Counted from the stretch's first letter, positions 8,936 through 17,926 are shown. The stretch is 64,000 nt of DNA from Paraburkholderia sp. BL10I2N1 (GCF_004361815.1 NZ_SNWA01000002.1:1116001-1180000), one strand, 5' to 3'. Made by a program: numbers and translations. The notes: generated by a model not told the origin, from the sequence alone.

Positions 8936-10501
8936 CTAGGTGCAGGACTTCTTGATCGGGTCCACCGCATTGCAGATGTGGACCTCGGTCATCAAGCCGC
9001 CAAAGTTCTCCTGGTCGTTGGCCAGGTGATCGAGATTCGGCGTGTACAGGTAATAGATCGCACCCGGCTTGTATTTCGTCGTGTCGCTGGCGTCGAGGAT
9101 CACATCGATCGATTCGCCGCCCCCCAACGTGATCGAGTTCGTGTTGTAGGTCAGGTCGTTGCCAGACATGTCGCGCAGCAAGCGGGCGTTGATACCGACC
9201 ACGTGCATCGGAATGCCAAGCGACGCCAGCGTCTGAAACTCGGTGACGTCCAGGTCCGAGATCCGCAAGAGCGCCCTGCCGCCAGCCGGAATATTGATCA
9301 GCGACGGCAGCGGTTGCGAAAAATGCTGCGTGCCGTCTGCCACCGCCGTCTGCATCGGCCCCTGAGTCACCGTGTCCGGATAGCTGCGCCCGTTCAACAT
9401 GAAGAACTTGTCCTTCATGTCGGTGAACGGCTCCGGATTGAACGTCATGCCCACGAAGTGAAAGTTAGGATCGAAGCCGTGTATCTGCACCGGGTATTCG
9501 ACGTCGTAGGCGGTCGAACCGTCGCCGTCGTTGTACGCGTACAGCGTCGGCGTACCGCTCTTGTTGTTCACGTGGAGAACGCCGTTCTGAGGCGGCAGCG
9601 GCGTCGTGCACAGAATGTCGTTGCCGCACGCCGTGCGCAGATCCAGTTGTTGCTTCTGTAGCGAGCTGTACAGCGACGCGCCGCCGGGAACGCGGTTCTG
9701 GCGCGGCCGCACGAAGATCTGGCCGACCATGCCCATCTGCAAGTGTTCCGGCGGCGTGATGTGGCAGTGCCAGAAGTAGGTGCCAGCATCCGGCGCGAGG
9801 TAGTAGTACGTGAAGCTCGCGCCAATGTTGATTGCCACCGACGCGTCCGGCACGCCGTCATAGAACGACGATGCGTTCGGGTAGCCGTGGAAGTGAACCG
9901 TGTGTTGCTCGAACAGGTCGGGCCGCATGATCATTCCGACGTTGGTCAGCGTGAGGAAGAACTCGTCGTCCTCGTCGATCGCCATCGTCGGCGCCGGCAT
10001 GTTGCCGTTCATCACACCGATATCCATGATCGGTCGCGGATCGACGTGGCCTGTCAGCTGGCCCGGTGGCACGGATTCCGGATCGGGGACGAGGCCGACC
10101 GCGCCGTTATAGGTCGGGTCCGTCCTCGGGTCGCCGACGGTGTTGAACACCGAGGCGAACTCGGTGCCGGGAAGGCCCGCCTGGATGTCGGCGAGTCCGG
10201 ACAAAGGGCCAAAGGCGAACAGGTACGTCTGCGTACCGTTACCCATCGTTGCGTAACCGTCGCCGCCCGAGATCTGCTGGCACTTGACCGCGCCATTGAC
10301 GACGCCTGTCGAGGTGGAACTCTGTCCGGTGTAGGACGGCCCGGTGTAGGCGGGTTCAGGCGCTCCGGCAGGGAGCGCCGTCGGATGCGCCGGCGTGGTC
10401 GGAGGGCATTGCACCCGGAACGACTGGGCGAATGAAGGAATAGCGAACAGCATCAACAGCAGCGCAGCAACACTGCCGAGATAAGCGCGGGTACTGAACA
10501 T
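8936..10501 (-). CDS. Multicopper-oxidase-like exported protein, subunit carrying HxHG and the type-1 copper HCH motif
   Basis: A 521-residue protein with a Sec signal peptide (about residues 1-25, ending IPSFA) and GGAGG just upstream of ATG 10501. Residues 203-206 are HFHG (first copper motif), and residues 245-258 are HCHITPPEHLQMGM, giving type-1 ligands C246, H253 and M258 with two extra residues between Cys and His compared with the usual HCHxxxH. The type-1 site sits in the N-terminal cupredoxin domain, as in some two-domain oxidases. The C-terminal domain has only a degenerate third motif. It is the first gene of the operon, followed by the HPxHxHG-bearing partner 10 nt later. Known for the family: four HxH motifs bind a trinuclear copper centre. 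Inferred: here the centre would form between two polypeptides. Confidence 0.82.
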   Translation of the reverse strand: MFSTRAYLGSVAALLLMLFAIPSFAQSFRVQCPPTTPAHPTALPAGAPEPAYTGPSYTGQSSTSTGVVNGAVKCQQISGGDGYATMGNGTQTYLFAFGPLSGLADIQAGLPGTEFASVFNTVGDPRTDPTYNGAVGLVPDPESVPPGQLTGHVDPRPIMDIGVMNGNMPAPTMAIDEDDEFFLTLTNVGMIMRPDLFEQHTVHFHGYPNASSFYDGVPDASVAINIGASFTYYYLAPDAGTYFWHCHITPPEHLQMGMVGQIFVRPRQNRVPGGASLYSSLQKQQLDLRTACGNDILCTTPLPPQNGVLHVNNKSGTPTLYAYNDGDGSTAYDVEYPVQIHGFDPNFHFVGMTFNPEPFTDMKDKFFMLNGRSYPDTVTQGPMQTAVADGTQHFSQPLPSLINIPAGGRALLRISDLDVTEFQTLASLGIPMHVVGINARLLRDMSGNDLTYNTNSITLGGGESIDVILDASDTTKYKPGAIYYLYTPNLDHLANDQENFGGLMTEVHICNAVDPIKKSCT

Positions 10502-10989
10502 ATGACCTCCGTCCCAGGGGTCAGCCAGCGCGACACGCGCCGGGCGTCATGCTCTACTGCAAATGCGGGCTGCATAATTTCTTACATCGGCCCGTATCTG
10601 GATTTTGGACAAGAGCGACGGAGCCTGGGATGGGTCACCCCCCTACACTTGCGGTAGGGGGCAACCTAGCGGCGTTGTTCAGACCGGTCGGAGCACGCAT
10701 TTGACGGCGCGGTGGGCTCGGGCCGTGGTGTTGTTCAGACACCTGTACTCCGGGTGCAACGGCGCGTTGCGCTCTAGGTACATAGCGGGTCTTTACCCAT
10801 GCCGTTCGGAGGGAATCCCTACTGCTTTTCGTTGATTACCGACGCAAGAATGAAACAGCAGAATGCACCCTCGCGGGCATTTGGACGACTCAGGGTGACA
10901 GCGGGTTCGGGCCAGGATGAGGTCCGCATCGTCGCGCTACTGCCCTTGATATTTCCTGCCTCACCATTGAATTGCTGAAGGATCACATC
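10502..10989. other. Intergenic region between the copper-protein operon and the MXKDX gene
   Basis: About 490 bases lie between two divergent genes. I see no convincing gene. The region holds an 8-bp perfect hairpin or operator (listed separately) and an 11-base direct repeat GTTGTTCAGAC at 10674-10684 and 10730-10740, 56 bases apart. It must contain the promoters for both the minus-strand operon and the plus-strand gene, but I could not assign clear -35/-10 boxes. Confidence 0.5.
10639..10661. promoter_or_regulatory. Perfect inverted repeat upstream of the copper-protein operon
   Basis: CCCCCTAC (10639-10646), 7-base spacer, GTAGGGGG (10654-10661). The arms are perfectly complementary. It lies about 140 bases upstream of the first operon start and has no T-tract, so an operator for a dimeric regulator is more likely than a terminator. 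No regulator gene for it is recognisable nearby. Confidence 0.45.
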
Positions 10990-11256
10990 ATGAACAAGTT
11001 AGCCGCCACCCTTCTCGCCTGCTGCGTGATCTTCCCGACCGCGGGCGCCTTCGCTGCCGATAGTACGTCGAACGACCCCGTATCCAAAGACGCGGTGAGT
11101 CAGGAGACCACGGCAAACGATGCAACGGAACACGACGCGATGAGCGCCGACAGTATGGCCAAAGACGGGATGAAAGAAGACGCGATGAAGGAAGACACAA
11201 TGAGCCATGACAGCATGGACAAAGATGCAACAAAGAACAACGAGGTGACGCAGTAG
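10990..11256 (+). CDS. Periplasmic MXKDX pentapeptide-repeat protein
   Basis: An 88-residue secreted protein. ATG 10990 follows AAGGAT at a suitable distance. Residues 1-23 are a signal peptide (hydrophobic core LLACCVIFPTAGAFA). The mature part is highly acidic and hydrophilic, built of loose five-residue units such as MAKDG, MKEDA, MKEDT, MDKDA with many Met, Asp, Lys and Ser. This matches the small family called pentapeptide MXKDX repeat protein, common in Burkholderiales and of unknown function. The Met/Asp-rich composition and location beside a copper-oxidase operon suggest metal binding, but that is only an inference. Confidence 0.8.
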   Translation: MNKLAATLLACCVIFPTAGAFAADSTSNDPVSKDAVSQETTANDATEHDAMSADSMAKDGMKEDAMKEDTMSHDSMDKDATKNNEVTQ

Positions 11257-11330
11257 TTCACCTGGCGAGCGTACGCCTCGGTGACGCCCCCTACAACCTG
11301 CCGGACTCGACGTGGTTGCAGGGTCCGTCC

Positions 11331-11978
11331 TCAGTGAGTCAACATCTTGAACGCGTGGTGCCAGTCGCCCCGGAGGAATCCCGGTAGGCACCACAGCATG
11401 CACAGCGGTTCAATCGCCCGTGACGATACGATGCTTCCACAATCGTAGGGCTCCCAGCCGAACTGCCGGATGATCCCGGCTACCTGGTCTTTCGCGTCGT
11501 CGTCGTTGCCGCACAAAAACATGGTCGGCGTGCCTTCCTCGAAGCGCGGATTCACCATCAGCGCATTCCCAACGCTGTTGAAAGCCTTGACCACATGGGC
11601 CAGCGGAAGCTTCGCCTGAATCCACTCGCCGAGCGACTCATTCGGCCCCGTCGTATATTGCAGAACCCCGCTGGCCGGCGGGTCGTCGGCAAGCGGGTTG
11701 GTCGCATCGATGACCGTCTTGCCAGCGAGATTCTCCGGTCGCGCAAGCTCGATCACGCTCGCGGCAATCCGCCCGAGCACGGCGAGCACTACCATTTCGC
11801 CGAACCGCGCGGTTTCGTCGAACGTCCCGGCCTGGGCACCGGCGTTTCGACGAACCCAGTCCTGTACCTCTTTCTTTCGCGGATCCCGCGTTCCCAGCAT
11901 CGTGTCATGGCCATGCTTGAGGAAACCCGCGCCCAGCGCCCGGCCAACCTCTCCCGATCCCAATACGCCTACTTTCAT
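11331..11978 (-). CDS. NADPH-dependent F420 reductase-like oxidoreductase
   Basis: A 215-residue protein that opens with a Rossmann nucleotide-binding loop (VGVLGSGEVGRALGAGF, residues 3-19) and continues with TRDPRK, the NADP-type second strand. VVLAVLG, KTVIDATNP and VKAFNSVGNALM follow in the order typical of the F420-dependent NADP reductase / ProC-like fold. Length is normal for the family. Burkholderia do not make F420, so members here probably use another carrier; the substrate is unknown. A second, more divergent member lies just upstream on the same strand (12021-12683), suggesting a small operon under the divergent LysR gene. Confidence 0.78.
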   Translation of the reverse strand: MKVGVLGSGEVGRALGAGFLKHGHDTMLGTRDPRKKEVQDWVRRNAGAQAGTFDETARFGEMVVLAVLGRIAASVIELARPENLAGKTVIDATNPLADDPPASGVLQYTTGPNESLGEWIQAKLPLAHVVKAFNSVGNALMVNPRFEEGTPTMFLCGNDDDAKDQVAGIIRQFGWEPYDCGSIVSSRAIEPLCMLWCLPGFLRGDWHHAFKMLTH

Positions 11979-12020
11979 CTCGTCCTCTCCGGCAGGTTAT
12001 AAGCACCGCTACTCCAGTGT

Positions 12021-12683
12021 TCAAGAATCCCTCTCGTGGGTCGTGCCCCCGGTTGTCTCCCGCATCAACGACAGTCCGACCCGGGTGCCAAACCCGCGCG
12101 CATAGGCAAGTTGCACCAGCAGCATGGCTGCGGGTTCCACGAAGCGGGCAAGGACGAGCGGTCCTGCATCAACCGGCTCGGCCTCTATGTCGCTGACCAG
12201 TTTCGCGACCACGGCTCGCGCTTCGCTGTCGTCACCACAGACGAACACGCCGACGCGTTTGCCGTCGATCAGCATGCTGGGCGAATGCAGCATCTCTGCG
12301 AACGGCGGGATCGCCTTGACGACCCTTGCCCATGGCACAAGTTTGGCGATCTCTTCCGCGCCGGAAGTGTTTGTGCCGACGAGCAGGCCGCTCATGTCGG
12401 GGTTCAGCGCATTGGTGCAATCCCACAAGATCTTTTTCCGCGGTGCGTCGCCGACCTGCTCGAGTGCCACAGAGGCGGCAGTCCAGGGCGTGGCCAGCAC
12501 CACCACGTCCGCGAACCGTACCGCTTCAGCGACCGTGCCAACGCTTGCGCCGAGTGCGGCCGCGGTCGTTCGGAGCCTTTCCATCTCAAGGCTGAAGCTC
12601 AGCATCACTGAATGACCGGCGGGGACGAGATGCTTCGTCAGACCGGTTCCCACGTTCCCTGCACCGATGATTCCGATTTTCAC
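12021..12683 (-). CDS. NADP-binding F420 reductase-like protein
   Basis: A 220-residue protein. I chose GTG at 12683 because GGAGG lies 6 nt upstream and the Rossmann motif (KIGIIGAGNVGTGL) starts at residue 2; a longer frame to 12731 has no such support. Features include VVVLATPWTA, KILWDCTNALNPD and WARVVKAIPPFAEML, the usual strand order of this fold. The dinucleotide discriminator after strand two reads SFSLEME, unlike the TRDP of its neighbour, so cofactor preference may differ. It lies 42 bases upstream of the other reductase-like gene and diverges from a LysR regulator 146 bases away. Confidence 0.75.
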   Translation of the reverse strand: MKIGIIGAGNVGTGLTKHLVPAGHSVMLSFSLEMERLRTTAAALGASVGTVAEAVRFADVVVLATPWTAASVALEQVGDAPRKKILWDCTNALNPDMSGLLVGTNTSGAEEIAKLVPWARVVKAIPPFAEMLHSPSMLIDGKRVGVFVCGDDSEARAVVAKLVSDIEAEPVDAGPLVLARFVEPAAMLLVQLAYARGFGTRVGLSLMRETTGGTTHERDS

Positions 12684-12829
12684 GATCGCGCCTCCTTCAG
12701 ATACGTCAGATCTCAGGCGATGTTTGCCCATGACCGCCTGACGGTTACATCATGAAGCTCATTTTCGGCGCGATGGCGATGCTGGTCTATGCTATGAAGC
12801 GTTCAAACAGTTGTGAGCGAAGGTGCAAA

Positions 12830-13834
12830 ATGAAAACTGGCGGAGCCACCTCGATCGACCTGTTCAGGGCCTTGAAAACGTTCGCCGCCACGGTCGAGTC
12901 GACGAACTTTTCCGCGGCAGGCCGTCAGCTAGGCGTGACGCCTGGCGCGGTAAGCAAACAGATTGGCATGCTCGAGGCGTTGTTGGGCTGCCGGCTGTTC
13001 CAACGCACCACCCGCCACCTCGCGATCACGGAAGAAGGGCGCCGCCTGTACGCGATGGTGCTCCAGCCGGCGCAACAGATCGAGGACGCAATCGCGGCCT
13101 TGTCAGCTGATGAAACCCGGGTCAGCGGGCTCGTCAAGGTATCGCTGCCGATTGCATTCAGCCGCGTCGCGCTGCTACCGGTGTTGAACAGGTTTCGGGA
13201 GCGCTTCCCGCAGATCACGCTCGATCTGCGTTTCGAAAATCGCCAGGTGGACCTGATCTCGGAGGGATATGACTGCGCGATCGGACAACTGCACGATACG
13301 GATACCAGCGTGGTCGCGCGCACCCTCGCGCCGTTGACGCTCATTCTTTGCGCGGCGCCCGCTTACCTGGAGGAGCGCGGCGAACCGCTTTCCGTCGAAG
13401 AACTGGAGCGCCACGAACTCATTTTGTTCCGTTCCCCGACTTCGGGAAGAATTGAGACATGGAAATTGCGGTCGAGAAACAAGGAGGCGGTTTTCCAGCC
13501 TCACTCCCGGCTCGTCGTGACCGATACCGAGGCATTGACTGAACTCGCGGTCGCCGGGTGCGGGATTGCACTGCTAGGCGTACATCATGCGGCTGCGCTG
13601 ATTGCCGCGGGCAAGTTAAAGTGGGTGCTGACGAAATTCAGTGCAAAGCGTAGCGACATCTGTATCTATTACGCTGCAAGGAAGCACCTGCCCCCGCGCG
13701 TCGCGGCATTCGTCGAGTTCGTCGTTGAGGAGGTTCGAGATAATGAGGCCGTCAGGCATTCCGGCGCGCTCGTTCGGCAGCGGGGGCAGGTAGTCATGGG
13801 GACGACGTCGCCGGGTCCGGACATCCGTGCTTGA
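12830..13834 (+). CDS. LysR-family transcriptional regulator
   Basis: A 334-residue protein starting at ATG 12830 (GAAGG about 8 nt upstream). Residues about 8-68 are the winged helix-turn-helix (FAATVESTNFSAAGRQLG, then GAVSKQIGMLEALLG and LFQRTTRHLAITEEG). The remainder is a type-2 periplasmic-binding co-inducer domain (LVKVSLPIAFSRVALLPVL, DCAIGQL, CAAPAYL, LAVAGCGIALLG). The C-terminal 25 residues run past the normal family end. It is divergent from the two reductase-like genes and is probably their regulator. Confidence 0.88.
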   Translation: MKTGGATSIDLFRALKTFAATVESTNFSAAGRQLGVTPGAVSKQIGMLEALLGCRLFQRTTRHLAITEEGRRLYAMVLQPAQQIEDAIAALSADETRVSGLVKVSLPIAFSRVALLPVLNRFRERFPQITLDLRFENRQVDLISEGYDCAIGQLHDTDTSVVARTLAPLTLILCAAPAYLEERGEPLSVEELERHELILFRSPTSGRIETWKLRSRNKEAVFQPHSRLVVTDTEALTELAVAGCGIALLGVHHAAALIAAGKLKWVLTKFSAKRSDICIYYAARKHLPPRVAAFVEFVVEEVRDNEAVRHSGALVRQRGQVVMGTTSPGPDIRA

Positions 13835-14083
13835 TCCCTTGGTAGCGGTGCGGCGCGAAATGTCGATCGCGACGACCCGCATGGAAGGACTCGTGGTTGG
13901 CACGCGCTCAATGCGGGTGTCCGCCTTAAGCGCAGACACCTGTGTAGAAGACCAGGTTTTCATGGCGAGTACCTTAGTGAAGTAAGCGGGCCGCACCTAA
14001 GTCAGCCCCGTCATGAATGCGTGCAGATGCACCGACCGTCGGCAGGTGAATCGGGTCACTTCAATCGCTAGTCAACTCGATTT

Positions 14084-14881
14084 TCAATGATCACGCTTCT
14101 CGAAGACCTCCTTGACCGTCGGCAGCGCGGAAAACACATTGGGCCAACCAGCATAGAAGGCGAGTTGCGTCATGACTTCCGATACTTGATCCTTGGTCAG
14201 GCCGTTATCCATCGCTCGATTGAGGTGATACGTGATTTGCGCTACCTGCCCCGTGGCGACGAGCGCGCTAACCGTCACGAGACTGCGGTCGCGCGGCGCG
14301 AGACCGGGGCGCAACCAGAGATCGCGGAACAGCACGTCTGTCGTGAATTGCGCGACACCCGGCGCCACGTTGCCGAAATTTTGCTGCACGGTGCTTGCAC
14401 GTTTCGCCTCGGCGGCTTCGTCGAGCGGCAGAAGATTGCCCGAGGCTGGCGGTAGCTGAGTTGCCATCACGCCGCGCTGATCGAACACGGCCTTCGTGAC
14501 GCCTACTGCTGAAGTCGCGTTGGCCCAGCCCGAATAGAACGCGAGATGCGTGATGATCTCCGAGATCTCACTGGGTTTCACGCCGTTGTCGAGTGCGAGA
14601 TTGAGGTGATACGGCAACTCGACCGTCTGATTGCGTGCGATCAGCACCGACAACGTGACAATGCTGCGATCGCGCGGCGACAATTGCGGACGCTTCCACA
14701 AGTCGCCGAGAAGCGGACCTGTCGTGTAGCGCTCAAGCGCCGGTGAGACTGCCCTGACGTCTTCGAGTGTCGGGACTGACGGAAGCGGATTGGGTTTTTC
14801 CATGCCGAAATTCCTTTGCATTTGGGAGCAGACAGAAAGCGTCAGGCAAAGCGACGCAAGCGATAAAGCGTATCTCTTCAT
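14084..14881 (-). CDS. Carboxymuconolactone decarboxylase-like protein, tandem domains, exported
   Basis: A 265-residue protein made of two copies of a CMD/AhpD-like domain (about residues 45-140 and 160-258). Each has the pattern RDRSIVTLSVL / RDRSLVTVSAL, then PYHLNLALDNG / TYHLNRAMDNG and LAFYSGWANA / LAFYAGWPNV. The CxxC redox pair of AhpD is absent from both copies, so a peroxidase-reductase role is unlikely. The N-terminus (ALSLASLCLTLSVCS) is a probable signal peptide; the alternative start at MEKPN would make it cytoplasmic. It diverges from a LysR gene (15122), a common arrangement for this family. Confidence 0.78.
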   Translation of the reverse strand: MKRYALSLASLCLTLSVCSQMQRNFGMEKPNPLPSVPTLEDVRAVSPALERYTTGPLLGDLWKRPQLSPRDRSIVTLSVLIARNQTVELPYHLNLALDNGVKPSEISEIITHLAFYSGWANATSAVGVTKAVFDQRGVMATQLPPASGNLLPLDEAAEAKRASTVQQNFGNVAPGVAQFTTDVLFRDLWLRPGLAPRDRSLVTVSALVATGQVAQITYHLNRAMDNGLTKDQVSEVMTQLAFYAGWPNVFSALPTVKEVFEKRDH

Positions 14882-15121
14882 GTGTCATTTCCCCGCGCGA
14901 GCGGATGCCATGCTTCTGCGTGCTGGGTCAGGATCGAGCGAGCAATCGGCGTTCGGTCATCGGCCGTACTGTTCATCGCTTACCTTCTCCGTCCATTGCA
15001 CGTTCTTTCCATCGAAAACTTCACGCAACCCCACCGGTCGCGCAAAGCCAACACTAGCCTTACAACGATATCCCGCCTCACCCGAGCTGACTAGACGCTA
15101 AAATCCGCATAGGCCTATGAA

Positions 15122-16027
15122 ATGAGATCATCAATGCCGCGCGAAAACTTCAACGATCTGCTTGCGTTCATCGCCGTCGCGCGCGAGCGCAGCTTCACGC
15201 GCGCTGCGGCGCAACTGGGTGTGTCGCAATCGGCATTGAGTCACACGATCCGGGCGCTCGAAACCAGACTTGGTTTAAGGCTCCTGACCCGCACAACGCG
15301 TAGCGTCTCACCAACCGAGGCGGGTGAACGCCTGCTCGCGACGGTTGCCCCGCGCTTCGAGGAAATCGAAGCCGAACTGACCGCGGTCGCGGAGCTTCGC
15401 GACACACCGACGGGCAAGATCCGGATCACCGCAACTGACTACGCGACCAAGACCATCCTCTGGCCGAAACTGTCCAAAGTGCTTCTCCGCTATCCGGAGA
15501 TCAAGGTCGAAATCGTTACGGACTACGGTCTATCCGATATCGTCGCAGATCGTTATGACATCGGGGTTCGCAACGGCGACCAGGTCGCAAAGGACATGAT
15601 CGCGGTGCGTATTGGACCCGATATGCGAATGGCGATCGTCGGCTCCCCTGCCTACCTTCAGAAGCAGGCGCTGCCCAGGACACCGCAGGACCTGATGAAG
15701 CACAATTGCATCAATTTGCGGCTACCCACGCATGGCGGCTTCTATTCATGGGAACTCAAGAAGGGGAATCGCGAGGTGCAGGTGCGCGTGGAAGGCCAAC
15801 TCGCCTTCAATGGCACCTATCAGATGCTCGATGCGGCACTGTCCGGCTATGGGCTCGCGTACATTCCGGCGGACGTCGCCCAACCTCATGTCACAGCGGG
15901 CCGCCTCGTTTGTGTACTCGAAGACTGGTCGCCAATATTCTCCGGTCTCCATGCGTATTACGCGAGCCGCCGCCAGTCGTCGCGTGCGATGGGTGTGGTT
16001 GTCGATGCACTTCGTTACCGCTCGTAA
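15122..16027 (+). CDS. LysR-family transcriptional regulator
   Basis: A 301-residue protein with the HTH at residues about 6-65 (FIAVARERSFTRAAAQLG, SALSHTIRALETRLG, LLTRTTRSVSPTEAG) and an effector domain with the GKIRIT and GLAYIP signatures of the CrgA/TrpI-like subgroup. ATG 15122 and ATG 15134 are both possible; the second has GAGA about 8 nt upstream. It sits between the divergent CMD-like gene and a plus-strand SDR / aldo-keto reductase pair, and may control either set. Confidence 0.88.
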   Translation: MRSSMPRENFNDLLAFIAVARERSFTRAAAQLGVSQSALSHTIRALETRLGLRLLTRTTRSVSPTEAGERLLATVAPRFEEIEAELTAVAELRDTPTGKIRITATDYATKTILWPKLSKVLLRYPEIKVEIVTDYGLSDIVADRYDIGVRNGDQVAKDMIAVRIGPDMRMAIVGSPAYLQKQALPRTPQDLMKHNCINLRLPTHGGFYSWELKKGNREVQVRVEGQLAFNGTYQMLDAALSGYGLAYIPADVAQPHVTAGRLVCVLEDWSPIFSGLHAYYASRRQSSRAMGVVVDALRYRS

Positions 16028-16144
16028 GCACGCAACTTCGCATTAATGAGCGCAGCTCATATAGGCTTGCGGTTTTCAGTACTTTATCGCTAGACGGCGC
16101 GTCCCTATCATTTCACTTGACTAACACTCATGTGAGAGACCGAC

Positions 16145-16904
16145 ATGGACGGAACATTCGAAGGCAAGGTCGCGCTTGCCACCGGCGCGGGCTCAGGATT
16201 GGGACTTGCGGCCGCACAGGCATTCGCCGCCGAAGGCGCGTCGGTCGTGCTCGCGGATGTCGACGGGCATGCAGCCGAAGCGGCTGCAGCGTCTTCGAGC
16301 GGCCGGTCACAAGGCCATGGCGGTGCAATGCAATGTGGCCGACGAGGCGCAGGTTAAAGCGATGATCGATCTGACCGTCGCCACCTATGGTCGCCTCGAC
16401 GCGGCGTACAACAACGCGGGCGTTCAGAGCGCTGTTGCCGAGACGGCCGATGCCAGCGGCGAGGAGTTCGAACGCGTGAACGGCGTGAACCTGCGCGGCG
16501 TATGGAACTGCATGAAATACGAACTGCTGCAGATGCGCCAGCAGGGAAGCGGCGCTATCGTCAACTGCTCGTCGCTCGGCGGACTCGTGGGCATTGCGGG
16601 CCGGGGCGTGTATCACGCATCCAAGCATGGTGTCATCGGGCTCACGAAAAGCGCCGCACTCGAATATGCAGCGAGAGGCATCCGCATCAACGCCGTGTGC
16701 CCCGGCATCATCGAAACGCCGATGGTCGCGGGCATGCTGGAACGCGAGCCCGAAGCGATGAAGGAGTTGATGAAAGAGCAACCCATCGGGCGGCTCGGAC
16801 GACCGGATGAGATCGCCGCTGCAGTACTCTGGCTGTGCAGCCCTGGCGCGAGTTTCGTGATCGGTCACGCGCTCGCTGTCGATGGCGGTTATACGGCTCG
16901 TTAG
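16145..16904 (+). pseudogene. Short-chain dehydrogenase/reductase interrupted by a frameshift
   Basis: The start ([20 protein letters not shown]) is a normal SDR beginning with the TGxxxGxG cofactor loop, in one frame from 16145 to about 16300. The rest, from [17 protein letters not shown] on, continues in another frame to the stop at 16904. It has NNAG, catalytic Ser (NCSSLGG), YHASK (Tyr/Lys) and the C-terminal DGGY. Removing one T in the GCGTCTTCG stretch near 16292-16300 restores a continuous SDR of about 252 residues. It is therefore either a one-base insertion mutation or a sequencing error. It precedes the aldo/keto reductase by 17 bases. Confidence 0.8.
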
Positions 16905-16921
16905 ATCAAAAGGAGCAAGAC

Positions 16922-17926
16922 TTGGACTATGGATATCTGGGCCGCAGCGCCCTCAAAGTTTCGCCCCTGTGCCTCGGCGCGATGATGTTCGGCGGCGAAA
17001 CCGACGAAGCGACTTCGAAGCGGATCATCGACAAGGCGTTCGACCAGGGCGTCAATTTCATCGATACCGCTGACGTCTATCACGCCGGCCGCTCGGAAGA
17101 AATCGTCGGGCGTTCGATCGCGGATCGTCGCGATAGCTGGGTAGTCGCGACGAAGTTCGGCTATCCGACTGCACAAGGCCCGAACCAGCAGGGGCAGTCG
17201 CGCAAGTGGATCATGCAGTCGGTGGAGGCGAGCCTCAAGCGCCTCGGCACCGACTACATCGACATCCTGTATTTTCACCGCGCGCTGCCCGATGCGCCGC
17301 TCGAAGAAGGCGTGCGGGCGATTGGCGACCTGATCCGTCAGGGTAAGGTGCGCTACTTCGGTGTGTCGAACTTCCGCGGCTGGCGCATCGCCGAGATCGT
17401 GCGGCTCGCGGATGCGATGGGAATCGACCGCCCTGTTGCAAGCGAACCGCTCTATAACATGGTCGACCGCACCGCCGAGGTCGAGCAGTTACCGGTAGCA
17501 GCGCACCATGGCGTGGGAGTTGTGTCGTACAGCCCGCTTGCACGCGGCGTGCTGACGGGCAAATATGCGGTTGATGCTGCCCCGCCCTCCGACACGCGCG
17601 CGGGCCGCGGCGACAAGCGTATCCAGCAGACGGAATGGCGCCCGGAGTCTTTGGCAATCGCGCAAAAGGTAGCGGCGCACGCCGCCGAGCGTGGCACGAC
17701 GTCGATCGCTTTTGCTCTCGCATGGGTGCTGAAGAATCGCCTCGTCAGTGCGGCCATTGCCGGTCCGCGCACCGAAGCGCACTGGGACAGCTACGTCGAA
17801 GCGCTGAAAGTGCAAATGGGACCCGACGACGAAAAGTTCGTCGATAGTCTGGTGCCTCCCGGTCATGCGTCGACACCGGGTTACACGGACCCCGGATACC
17901 CGATCGAAGGACGCCGGGCTGCGTGA
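16922..17926 (+). CDS. Aldo/keto reductase
   Basis: A 334-residue protein. I chose TTG at 16922 because AAGGAG lies about 6 nt upstream and the family N-terminus (DYGYLGRSALKVSPLCLGAM) follows directly. The catalytic set is visible: Asp and Tyr in FIDTADVYHAGRSEEIVG, Lys in VVATKFGYP, and His in DILYFHRALPDAP. GVSNFRGW and SPLARGVLTGKY are typical of the AKR7/YajO-like branch that uses NADPH. It probably shares a transcript with the frameshifted SDR. Confidence 0.87.
   Translation: MDYGYLGRSALKVSPLCLGAMMFGGETDEATSKRIIDKAFDQGVNFIDTADVYHAGRSEEIVGRSIADRRDSWVVATKFGYPTAQGPNQQGQSRKWIMQSVEASLKRLGTDYIDILYFHRALPDAPLEEGVRAIGDLIRQGKVRYFGVSNFRGWRIAEIVRLADAMGIDRPVASEPLYNMVDRTAEVEQLPVAAHHGVGVVSYSPLARGVLTGKYAVDAAPPSDTRAGRGDKRIQQTEWRPESLAIAQKVAAHAAERGTTSIAFALAWVLKNRLVSAAIAGPRTEAHWDSYVEALKVQMGPDDEKFVDSLVPPGHASTPGYTDPGYPIEGRRAA

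Noticed and set aside
7372..8955. Long plus-strand frame (527 codons)
   Set aside because: It is antisense to the HPxHxHG copper protein and has no protein-like motif.
13616..13996. Minus-strand frame overlapping the LysR gene end
   Set aside because: It is mostly antisense to a well-supported LysR gene and has no motif.
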